In this document: positions 1 to 6,207 of the stretch, piece after piece | Position numbering within the stretch: position 1 is the first letter of the stretch | Layout of the letters: every line of letters begins with the position of its first letter | From: Atopobiaceae bacterium | Lineage (GTDB): Bacteria > Actinomycetota > Coriobacteriia > Coriobacteriales > Atopobiaceae | Length of the DNA: 6,265 nt | Reading direction: 5' to 3' | Assembly: GCA_017510875.1 (NCBI GenBank) | Contig: JAFWLX010000163.1 | Location: 1-6,265 of the forward strand | The notes under the pieces: model-generated | Told to the model about the DNA's origin: nothing | The model's input: the letters and a program-made list of their open reading frames with translations, nothing else | Database searches by the model: none | Translations under genes and position numbers: made by a program

Positions 1-1
1 C

Positions 2-3000
2 ACTGGCCTACCAAGCATGGAGCGCTTTTGCGACTTGGCTCGCATGGGCGCTGACACCATACTGGCACGAGGCGATAATCCCGTCATCATTGCCTTTGAT
101 CTTATGGGCCTCAAGGGCTATAACGCAAAGTATGGACGTGACAAGGGCGACCTGCTTATTCGCATGTTTGCCGATTGTCTGCGCAAACACTTTGGCAGCG
201 AGGGTTGCTCACGTTTTGCAGAAGACCACTTCTATGCCTTCAGTGATGATAGGGGCCTCTCCCAAAAACTCGAGGAACTTTTTGATGATTTTGCCCATTA
301 TGACAAGAGTGTTGCCCGCACCCTACCCGTACGCGCAGGTGTCTACCCCTGCGATCCCGACGATGACATTGTGGCGGTTGGCCTAGACCGAGCCAAGATG
401 GCTTGCGACCTTGACCGCACCACCTGGCAGTCCCACGCAAGCTGGTTCACCAGCGAGATGAAGTATGATTCGCGGCTTCGCATCCACGTTCTTGAAAGCC
501 TTGGACGCGCGCGTGCCGAGCGCTGGGTGCAACCCTATTACCAAGCCGTCGTCCGTACCGTTACCGGCGACATCTGCGGCGAGGAGGCGCTCGCCCGCTG
601 GATAGACCCTGACTACGGGTTTCTCTCCCCTGCTCTGTTTATTCCTGTACTAGAAGAAGCAGGTCTGCTCCACAAGCTAGACCTGCACATTATCGACTGT
701 GTTGCACAGGACATGATAGCAAAGCGTGAGAATGGCATTCCCATCGTGCCCGTATCGGTTAATATCTCGCTGCGCGACCTTCGAAAGCTTGACATTGCGC
801 ACGAGATATCAAAGCGCTTTGATGCCTACGGTCTTGACCATAACCTCATTAGGGTTGAGCTCACCGAATCTGTAGCCTCGTCCGATCCCGAGCTTCTCAA
901 GTCACAGATTGCGCACCTCCACCATGCCGGCTTTGAGGTATGGATGGACGACTTTGGTAGCGGATACTCGTCGCTCAACGTCATCCAGGAGTTTGACTTT
1001 GATCTCATCAAGCTGGACATGGCCTTCCTCAACAGCAACCATCTTGAGAAAACGCAGGTCATTGTGGCAAGTATCGTACATGGCGCAAGCAGGATGGGCG
1101 TTGCCACACTGGCCGAGGGCGTTGAGACGCGCGAGCAGGCGCTGTTCCTCGAATCGGTAGGCTGCGACATCATGCAGGGCTTCTACTTCACCAGACCCCT
1201 TTCGCTTGAGACCATCATGTCGGTCAACGAGCACCAACCTCGCGAGAAGCTCTCGGAAACAGACTACTGGAATGCCGTAAGCCTCATCAATCTTGATGAC
1301 CTCTTTGCCGCAGACGATGACCATGGCGTGGACGTTGTTCCCATGTCGGAGTTTCCGGTAGGCATAGTTGAGTACCGCCACGGCACCTGGCGTATTCTGC
1401 GTGCCAACCACTCGTACCGGAGCTTCTTGAACAAAACGGGCATTCTGCCCAACAGCCACGACGAGCTGAAGGCAAGCCCCATTGTTGGACGCATTGATGA
1501 CGAGTTCATTCTTGCTGCCGAACACTCTTCCAAATCCGGCTCGTGGGAGCGTGTGGGCGGACGTCTTGAGTATGGCACAGGGTTTCAGTTCTACGTGCGT
1601 AAGCTGGTAAGCACAATTGATGCGCGCGCTTACATGGTTGCTTCCATTCCCACTATGCTGGGCTCTGCCCTTGGTGCCTTTGGCGACGTGCCGGTTGCGT
1701 ACGCGGTGTTCCGCGTCATCCTCAACGACGCCGGTACCGAGGTTATAGACACCGAGTATGTGTATGCGAACCAGCTGTACTATCGCTGGCTTGGCCTAGA
1801 GAACCAAAGCCTTACGGGAAGATCGTTTCTTGAGGCAATTGAGAGCGCAAGCACAAGCTGGTTCCCCTACTGCTATCGCGCCGCAGTACTGCACGAAGAG
1901 GTGCACGATATCGTATACAGCTCCGAGATCAACCATTGGCTTAGCTTCAACATTGCACCCTCACCCATCGCAGGCCATTGCGTGTACGCCTTCACCAACG
2001 TAGACAGAGAGCAGCGCGAGAAAGAAGACCTCATCATTGGGCGCATGACCTCTGACTTCATCATCAAGATCACTGATGCCCTCAACGGTGAGCCAAGCTA
2101 TGAGAAGGCCATGAACGGGCTGCTTGAGACCTTAAGCCACGTGGTGAACGCCGAGCGCCTGTATGTGATAGAGCGCGGCGAGATGCTCTCGTACAACACC
2201 TTTGAGTGGTGCGCCCAGGGAGTGAAGCCGCAGATTGACACACTGCAAGACCTTGATAACAGCGAATTTGATACCTGGGACCAGATTCTTGCCAGCGAAC
2301 CTGTAGTTGTCATTCCTTGCGTGGAGGAGCTTCGCTACGTAGATGAACACCTTCACTGGCAGCTTGATCGTCAGGGAATCACGCATTTGTTGGCAGTCCC
2401 CTTCTACAGCGAAGGCAGGCTCATTGGATACCTTGGCGCCGATAACTATGCGCTGGATGAGGGCTACGATATCATGAGGCTGCTCAGGACCATATCGCCC
2501 TTTATCAGCGCACGCATTGCCAATCATAGGCTTCTAACCGAGCTCGAACATCTTAACACGCATGACCCGCTTACCAACATGCTCAATCGCCACGGCATTG
2601 ACATGGCCATTGACAAGCACTTTGAGGAGCACCCTGGCCAGCCGTTTGCGCTGGCGCTCATGGATATCGACAACTTCAAGGATATCAACAACCGCCATGG
2701 CCACGATGTGGGAGACGAGATTCTCAAAGAGATGGCAAGCATCCTGGAGGAAAGCTTCCCGGAAGGCACCACCGTAGGTCGAAACAGCGGAGACGAGTTT
2801 TTGGCCATGCTCTGGGGCAAGGATGCCAGCAGCGCCAAAGAGCTCTTTGACCGACTTTCAAGACGCAAGAAATCCTGTGTATGTGCGGGCAAGCGCTACG
2901 AGTTTTCTCTTTCTGTGGGCTACGTATGCTGTCCCGAAGATGCGTCAGACCTTCGCAGCGTATATACCTTTGCAGACAGGGCCCTATATTGGGTAAAGCG

Positions 3001-3049
3001 CTCGGGCAAGGCGGACTGCAGGCGCTACAGCACCGAGATGGACGAGTAG
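2..3049 (+). CDS. Bifunctional-type cyclic-di-GMP protein, GGDEF(degenerate)-EAL-PAS-PAS-GAF-GGDEF, 5' truncated
   Basis: Probably makes and/or degrades cyclic-di-GMP. The frame is open to the window edge, and the codons before the first ATG (position 17) read TGLPS, completing the usual LTGLP motif at the start of a GGDEF domain, so the real start lies upstream. Residues are numbered from that ATG. GGDEF 1 (about 1-150) is degenerate: its signature is AEDHF (68-72). The EAL domain (about 155-400) keeps its expected catalytic and metal residues: E190 in EAL, N249, E281, D311-D312, K332, E367 and Q387, which predicts an active phosphodiesterase. Two PAS-like regions follow (about 440-545 and 555-665), then a GAF-like domain (about 675-835), a helical linker, and GGDEF 2 (about 845-1010). 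GGDEF 2 has DIDNFKDIN (883-891) and SGDEF (924-928) and lacks the RxxD inhibitory site. No membrane segment is visible, so the visible part looks cytoplasmic. PAS and GAF boundaries are approximate and their ligands unknown. Confidence 0.95.
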   Translation, partial: TGLPSMERFCDLARMGADTILARGDNPVIIAFDLMGLKGYNAKYGRDKGDLLIRMFADCLRKHFGSEGCSRFAEDHFYAFSDDRGLSQKLEELFDDFAHYDKSVARTLPVRAGVYPCDPDDDIVAVGLDRAKMACDLDRTTWQSHASWFTSEMKYDSRLRIHVLESLGRARAERWVQPYYQAVVRTVTGDICGEEALARWIDPDYGFLSPALFIPVLEEAGLLHKLDLHIIDCVAQDMIAKRENGIPIVPVSVNISLRDLRKLDIAHEISKRFDAYGLDHNLIRVELTESVASSDPELLKSQIAHLHHAGFEVWMDDFGSGYSSLNVIQEFDFDLIKLDMAFLNSNHLEKTQVIVASIVHGASRMGVATLAEGVETREQALFLESVGCDIMQGFYFTRPLSLETIMSVNEHQPREKLSETDYWNAVSLINLDDLFAADDDHGVDVVPMSEFPVGIVEYRHGTWRILRANHSYRSFLNKTGILPNSHDELKASPIVGRIDDEFILAAEHSSKSGSWERVGGRLEYGTGFQFYVRKLVSTIDARAYMVASIPTMLGSALGAFGDVPVAYAVFRVILNDAGTEVIDTEYVYANQLYYRWLGLENQSLTGRSFLEAIESASTSWFPYCYRAAVLHEEVHDIVYSSEINHWLSFNIAPSPIAGHCVYAFTNVDREQREKEDLIIGRMTSDFIIKITDALNGEPSYEKAMNGLLETLSHVVNAERLYVIERGEMLSYNTFEWCAQGVKPQIDTLQDLDNSEFDTWDQILASEPVVVIPCVEELRYVDEHLHWQLDRQGITHLLAVPFYSEGRLIGYLGADNYALDEGYDIMRLLRTISPFISARIANHRLLTELEHLNTHDPLTNMLNRHGIDMAIDKHFEEHPGQPFALALMDIDNFKDINNRHGHDVGDEILKEMASILEESFPEGTTVGRNSGDEFLAMLWGKDASSAKELFDRLSRRKKSCVCAGKRYEFSLSVGYVCCPEDASDLRSVYTFADRALYWVKRSGKADCRRYSTEMDE

Positions 3050-3077
3050 AACCAAGGCATCATTGCCGCACGCAGCT

Positions 3078-3266
3078 TTAAAACAGCAAGATGGCAATCA
3101 ACAACACGATGAGCACGATTGCGATATAGGTGTAGGGCGCAAAAGCAATAACAAATGGCATCATGTAGCTGAGTATCACCCAGCACGAGATGCCTATAAC
3201 AGCCATAGTGAGCAGTATGGTAAAGATGAGCAGGGGCAGGTTGCCGTGTTCGTCATCGTTTTTCAT
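3078..3266 (-). CDS. Small two-helix membrane protein of unknown function
   Basis: I do not recognise a family. The 62-residue product has a short charged N-terminus (MKNDDEHGN), then a hydrophobic segment at about 10-33, a short turn with SYMMP, and a second hydrophobic stretch from about 37 to the C-terminus, which ends inside the apolar run (AILLF). This suggests a two-pass inner-membrane peptide with almost no soluble part. Coding status rests on an AAGGAG site at 3273-3278, exactly 6 nt before the ATG, the same spacing as for ptsI and the kinase gene. The stop is 28 bp from the stop of the convergent cyclic-di-GMP gene, with no good terminator between them. The ptsI terminator at 3346-3370 separates it from ptsI, so it probably has its own promoter. 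Possible roles, such as a membrane-stress peptide or a small subunit of a larger complex, are guesses. Confidence 0.75.
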   Translation of the reverse strand: MKNDDEHGNLPLLIFTILLTMAVIGISCWVILSYMMPFVIAFAPYTYIAIVLIVLLIAILLF

Positions 3267-3272
3267 ATGAGT

Positions 3273-3278
3273 CTCCTT
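3273..3278 (-). promoter_or_regulatory. Ribosome binding site of the small membrane protein gene
   Basis: AAGGAG on the minus strand, 6 nt before the ATG at 3266. It is the main evidence that this short reading frame is a real gene. Confidence 0.75.
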
Positions 3279-3296
3279 GGTTGCACAACCTGCCTT

Positions 3297-3305
3297 AGCG
3301 TATCA
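3297..3305 (-). promoter_or_regulatory. Candidate extended -10 promoter element for the small membrane protein gene
   Basis: The minus strand reads TGATACGCT, fitting the extended -10 form TGnTAnnnT. It would place the transcript start near 3290, leaving a leader of about 24 nt that contains the AAGGAG site. No convincing -35 box lies 16-18 bp upstream. The short leader also contains the small palindrome GGTTGTGCAACC (3279-3290). The element is weak and could be chance. Confidence 0.25.
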
Positions 3306-3345
3306 CAACAAGAACACTCTAGTCGTTTGAGACCAGTGTATACAA

Positions 3346-3370
3346 AGAGGGACCCCATAGGGGTCCCTCT
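3346..3370 (-). terminator. Intrinsic terminator downstream of ptsI
   Basis: A perfect 11-bp inverted repeat, AGAGGGACCCC and its complement, encloses a 3-nt loop. It begins 22 bp after the ptsI stop codon. On the minus strand it is followed by TTTG, a short T-run, so it best fits termination of ptsI transcripts. The plus side (CGCATACG) has no T-run, so it is probably one-directional. Confidence 0.85.
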
Positions 3371-3392
3371 CGCATACGCTATGAAGCTTGCC

Positions 3393-5096
3393 TTACTTGG
3401 CGGCAGCCTGCAGAGCAGCCTTTACCTCGGCGTCGGTCTTGTACTGCATGATCTTCTTGACCAGAGCGTCAGCCTCTGCCTTGGTCCACTGCGAGATGAT
3501 GCGGCGGGCCTTGAGGATGGACGGCGCGGAGACGGAGAACTCGTCCAGGCCAAAGCCGATGAGCACCGGGATGAACAGAGGATCGGCAGCGGCCTCGCCG
3601 CACATACCAACCATGATGCCAGCCTTGTTAGCCTCGCCGATGATGCGCTGCAGTGAGCGCAGGACGGCAGGCTGATACGGGTTGTAGAGGTAGGCAACCT
3701 TGTCCTGGCCGCGGTCGGCGCACATGGTGTAACCAATGAGGTCGTTGGTGCCAATGGAGAAGAAGTCACACTCGGCAGCAAGGTCGTCGGCAATCCATGC
3801 AGCAGCAGGAGTCTCGACCATGGTGCCGATCTTGATGTTGGGGTTGTACTTGACACCGCGGGCGTCAAGCTCAGCCTTGCACTCCTCAACCAGAGCCTTG
3901 ACCTTGCGAATCTCGTCGATGCAGGTTACCAGCGGGACCATGATCTCGACATCGCCAAAGGCGGAGGCACGCAGCAGAGCGCGGAGCTGGACCTTGTACT
4001 CTTCAGGGTTGTTGAGGCAGTAACGAATGGCGCGATAGCCAAGGAACGGGTTCTCTTCCTTGGGAAGGTCCATGTAGGGGATCTCTTTGTCGCCGCCCAC
4101 GTCAAGCGTACGGATGATGACCGGCTGGTCCTTCATGCGCAGAGCGACCTTCTGGTAAGCGGCAAACTGCTCGTCCTCGGAGGGAAGCTCCTGGGCGTCC
4201 ATGAACAGGAACTCGGAGCGGAACAGGCCAACGCCCTCGGCGTCGTGCTCGACGGCGGCGTTTGCATCGTTGGGGTTACCGATGTTGGCAACGAGGAGCT
4301 TTACGATGCCGTCAGCAGTCTTGGTGGGAATGCCGCGGAAGGCCTCGAGGGCTGCCTTCTCCTTGGCCAGCTTCTTGGCCTTGTCACGGTACTCGGCAAG
4401 CTCGTCGCTGCTGGGATCAACAATAACGGTGCCCTTGGCGCCGTCAACGATGACCAGGTCGCCCGTGGCGATGTTCTTGGTGGCACCCTCAACGGAGAGG
4501 ACGGCAGGAATCTCGAGCGCGCGGCAGATGATGGCGGCATGAGAGGTACGTCCACCGGTCTCGGTGATGATGGCGGCCACGTTATCCTTGTCGATGTCGG
4601 CGGTCATCGAGGGGGTGAGCTCGTCAACAACAACGATGGAGTTCTCGGGCAGCGAGGAGAGGTCGACGACTTCCTTGCCCAGCAGGTCGGCAAGCAGGCC
4701 AACCTTGACGTCGGCGACGTCGGCGGCGCGCTCGCGGAAGAGCTCGTCCTCCATGGCGGCAAACATGTTGTAGTACATGTCGTAAGCTTCGCTCACGGCC
4801 TGCTCTGCGCACTGGCCAGCGTCGATGGCGGCCTCGACCATGTCCTTGATGCCATCATCGGTGCCAAACTCGATGTGAGCCGTCATGATGCCGGCTTCCT
4901 TCTCAAGGCCGTTTGCTATCATGCGCTCGATCTGAGCGTTGGTGGCATCGACAAACTTGTCGCGAGCGGCAATGAAGCGAGCCATCTCGAGCTCAGGATC
5001 TTCAGGCTTGGTGGGGGTGAAAGAAAGATCAGGTGCAACTGCCACGCGTGCAACACCAATGCCAATTCCGTCAGAAGCGTTTACGCCCTCGAACAT
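3393..5096 (-). CDS. ptsI: Phosphoenolpyruvate-protein phosphotransferase (PTS enzyme I)
   Basis: Cytoplasmic first enzyme of the phosphotransferase system: it takes phosphate from phosphoenolpyruvate onto a histidine and hands it to HPr. The product is 567 residues, close to the usual 555-575. The HPr-binding part covers about 1-140. The phosphohistidine site GGRTSHAAI gives H186, equivalent to E. coli H189. The C-terminal PEP-binding barrel shows GLFRSEF (R293), RTLDVGGDK (R329), GTMVETPAA (E428), IGTNDL (N451-D452), DRGQD (R462) and GMCGE (C499), so all key residues are present. The start was set at the ATG at 5096 because AGGAGG (5103-5108) lies 6 nt before it; an in-frame GTG at 5117 would put that site inside the gene. 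The first residues, MFEGVNASDGIGIG, match the family N-terminus. No ptsH is adjacent, unlike the common ptsH-ptsI order. The gene lies downstream of a sugar kinase gene but behind a terminator. Confidence 0.97.
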   Translation of the reverse strand: MFEGVNASDGIGIGVARVAVAPDLSFTPTKPEDPELEMARFIAARDKFVDATNAQIERMIANGLEKEAGIMTAHIEFGTDDGIKDMVEAAIDAGQCAEQAVSEAYDMYYNMFAAMEDELFRERAADVADVKVGLLADLLGKEVVDLSSLPENSIVVVDELTPSMTADIDKDNVAAIITETGGRTSHAAIICRALEIPAVLSVEGATKNIATGDLVIVDGAKGTVIVDPSSDELAEYRDKAKKLAKEKAALEAFRGIPTKTADGIVKLLVANIGNPNDANAAVEHDAEGVGLFRSEFLFMDAQELPSEDEQFAAYQKVALRMKDQPVIIRTLDVGGDKEIPYMDLPKEENPFLGYRAIRYCLNNPEEYKVQLRALLRASAFGDVEIMVPLVTCIDEIRKVKALVEECKAELDARGVKYNPNIKIGTMVETPAAAWIADDLAAECDFFSIGTNDLIGYTMCADRGQDKVAYLYNPYQPAVLRSLQRIIGEANKAGIMVGMCGEAAADPLFIPVLIGFGLDEFSVSAPSILKARRIISQWTKAEADALVKKIMQYKTDAEVKAALQAAAK

Positions 5097-5102
5097 GTGA
5101 TA

Positions 5103-5108
5103 CCTCCT
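5103..5108 (-). promoter_or_regulatory. Ribosome binding site that decides the ptsI start
   Basis: AGGAGG on the minus strand, 6 nt before the ATG at 5096. It rules against the longer GTG start at 5117, which would add seven residues (VFDRRYH as codons, M if initiated) encoded by the ribosome binding site itself. Confidence 0.9.
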
Positions 5109-5129
5109 ATCAAACACTTTTTACGTCTC

Positions 5130-5150
5130 TGCATGAAGCACAGTCATGCA
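5130..5150 (-). promoter_or_regulatory. Inverted repeat in the ptsI leader, possible operator or RNA hairpin
   Basis: Arms TGCATGA and TCATGCA (7 bp each, perfect) flank a 7-nt spacer. The repeat begins directly at the T-run of the upstream terminator and ends 21 bp before the ptsI ribosome binding site. It could be a repressor or activator site for ptsI, or a hairpin in the leader RNA. No convincing -35/-10 pair was found around it, so the role is open. Confidence 0.4.
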
Positions 5151-5171
5151 AAAGCGGGGCCGAAGCCCCGC
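5150..5171 (-). terminator. Intrinsic terminator between the sugar kinase gene and ptsI
   Basis: The stem GCGGGGC pairs perfectly with GCCCCGC around a TTCG loop closed by C-G, an especially stable tetraloop type, and is followed by TTTT on the minus strand. It begins 19 bp after the kinase stop codon. It should end most kinase transcripts, so ptsI probably has its own promoter or depends on partial readthrough. Confidence 0.85.
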
Positions 5172-5190
5172 GTAGTACCAAATATGTTGC

Positions 5191-6120
5191 CTACTTTTTC
5201 ATCGATTCGATGATCTTCTCTTGGGCTGCAAGCACGCGCATGATGGTGCTGCGCTTGGCGATGCCCTTGGAAGCCGCCGTTGCGGAGCCGCACGCCGAGG
5301 CAAAGCGCAGGGCCGTCTCGTAATCCTCGCCGGCATCGGTCTTGGCCACAAAACCTGCGACCATCGAGTCGCCAGCGCCGGTGGCGTTAACCAGGCGAAT
5401 CTTTGCCGTGGGAACGGTGTGCACGTTACCAAACTCGTCATAGAGAAGCGAGCCGTAGCCGCCGCACGAAACGATAACGTTCTGGGCACCGCGCTCGTGC
5501 AGCTCCTTGGCGTAGGGGATGCACTCCTCGGGTGTCTCGGGGTTGGTACCAAAAATGCGGCCAACCTCGTGGTTGTTAGGCTTGATCAGGAACGGCTCAC
5601 GGTCGAGCGACTCCATGAGCAGCGAACCGGGAGCGTCAACCACAAAGCGAATGCCGCGACCCTCAAGGGTCTTCATGATGATGTTGTACATGTCTTCGGG
5701 CAGCGACTTGGGAATGGAGCCCGTAAGCACCAAGGTGTCGCCAGGTGCAAGGCCGTCAATACGGCCAAGCAGCTCATCAACCTTCTTCAGCGGAATCTTG
5801 GGGCCCATTCCGTTGACGATGGTCATTACGATGCCGTTCATCTTTACGTTAATACGGGTGTTGCCACGGTCGAGCTTCACGAAGTTGCAGGAGATGCCCT
5901 TTTCCTGCAAACGACTCACCAGGTACTCGCCCGTAAAGCCACCAACGATGCCAAAGGCGACATTAATGACGCCTAGCTCGTTGAGGAGGGTAGAAACGTT
6001 AATGCCGTTTCCACCGCAGTGGATCTCTTCGGATGAAGACCTGTTGGTGAAGCCCATGTCCAGCGTCAACGGATGCATCACGTAGTCGATGGCCGGGTTC
6101 AAAGTCACGGTGTAAATCAA
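5191..6120 (-). CDS. fruK: PfkB-family hexose kinase, probably 1-phosphofructokinase
   Basis: Likely phosphorylates fructose 1-phosphate, the product of a fructose PTS, to fructose 1,6-bisphosphate with ATP in the cytoplasm. The 309-residue length is normal for the family. Visible motifs are the N-terminal TLNPAID (6-12), the sugar-binding CGGNGINVS (35-43), VLTGSIP (131-137), VDAPG (161-165), LIKPN (178-182) and the C-terminal signature NATGAGDSMVAGF (245-257), with D251 as the expected catalytic base. The second motif usually reads GGKGINVS; here lysine is replaced by N38. The start is TTG, supported by AAGGAG (6127-6132) 6 nt upstream and by MIYTVTLNP, the typical family beginning; no in-frame ATG occurs before residue 15. 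The neighbouring ptsI favours the fructose pathway, but tagatose-6-phosphate kinase (LacC) or a 6-phosphofructokinase of the Pfk-2 type cannot be excluded. A candidate promoter and paired repeats lie just upstream. Confidence 0.9.
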   Translation of the reverse strand: MIYTVTLNPAIDYVMHPLTLDMGFTNRSSSEEIHCGGNGINVSTLLNELGVINVAFGIVGGFTGEYLVSRLQEKGISCNFVKLDRGNTRINVKMNGIVMTIVNGMGPKIPLKKVDELLGRIDGLAPGDTLVLTGSIPKSLPEDMYNIIMKTLEGRGIRFVVDAPGSLLMESLDREPFLIKPNNHEVGRIFGTNPETPEECIPYAKELHERGAQNVIVSCGGYGSLLYDEFGNVHTVPTAKIRLVNATGAGDSMVAGFVAKTDAGEDYETALRFASACGSATAASKGIAKRSTIMRVLAAQEKIIESMKK

Positions 6121-6126
6121 CGTAAG

Positions 6127-6132
6127 CTCCTT
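6127..6132 (-). promoter_or_regulatory. Ribosome binding site supporting the TTG start of the sugar kinase gene
   Basis: AAGGAG on the minus strand (within GGAAGGAG), 6 nt before the TTG at 6120. It is the same spacing as at the other two minus-strand genes, so the rare start codon is credible. Confidence 0.85.
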
Positions 6133-6140
6133 CCAGCGCT

Positions 6141-6158
6141 CCAGTGATTCCCATTATG
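6141..6158. repeat. Direct repeat copy A, candidate operator over the kinase promoter
   Basis: Pattern CCAGTGA-N4-CATTATG on the plus strand, with TTCC in the middle. Both 7-bp halves match copy B at 6190-6207 exactly. This copy overlaps the candidate -10 box and the predicted transcript start of the kinase gene. Confidence 0.5.
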
Positions 6159-6180
6159 CGGCAAGCAACTTACTTGACTA
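6153..6180 (-). promoter_or_regulatory. fruK: Candidate promoter of the sugar kinase gene
   Basis: On the minus strand CATAAT (6153-6158, five of six matches to TATAAT) lies 16 bp downstream of TAGTCA (6175-6180, four of six matches to TTGACA). Transcription would begin near 6146 and give a leader of about 26 nt with the ribosome binding site. One copy of an 18-bp repeat covers the -10 box, as expected of a repressor site. The -35 match is modest. Confidence 0.45.
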
Positions 6181-6189
6181 CATGAGAAC

Positions 6190-6207
6190 CCAGTGAGCGA
6201 CATTATG
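6190..6207. repeat. Direct repeat copy B, candidate upstream operator
   Basis: Pattern CCAGTGA-N4-CATTATG on the plus strand, with GCGA in the middle. It lies 49 bp from copy A in the same orientation, upstream of the candidate -35 box. The unchanged halves around a changed four-base core look like a protein-binding site. Confidence 0.5.

Noticed and set aside
902..1525. Minus-strand frame of 207 codons inside the cyclic-di-GMP gene
   Set aside because: It overlaps the catalytic half of the EAL domain and the first PAS-like region, which read correctly on the plus strand; no motif was seen in it.
3056..3067. Small inverted repeat GGCA-TCAT-TGCC between the convergent stop codons
   Set aside because: A 4-bp stem without a following T-run is too weak to call a terminator for either gene.
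3325..3336. TGAGACCA shared by the small-gene leader and the right edge of the window
   Set aside because: An eight-base match in 6 kb is expected by chance and the flanks do not match.
3063..3656. Plus-strand frame of 197 codons crossing the small membrane protein gene, the ptsI terminator and the ptsI 3' end
   Set aside because: It would run through a perfect terminator hairpin and two supported genes, and has no recognisable motif or ribosome binding site.
5097..5117. Longer ptsI start at the GTG at 5117
   Set aside because: The extension is encoded by the ribosome binding site itself (AGGAGG at 5103-5108), and the ATG at 5096 has ideal spacing and the family-typical N-terminus.
4245..5213. 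Long plus-strand frame opposite ptsI (322 codons)
   Set aside because: It runs antisense to a gene with every catalytic residue of enzyme I. Its product is low-complexity (rich in G, D, V and L), as expected from the complement of strongly biased codons.
5221..5976. Plus-strand frame of 251 codons opposite the kinase gene
   Set aside because: Antisense shadow of a gene with clear PfkB motifs.
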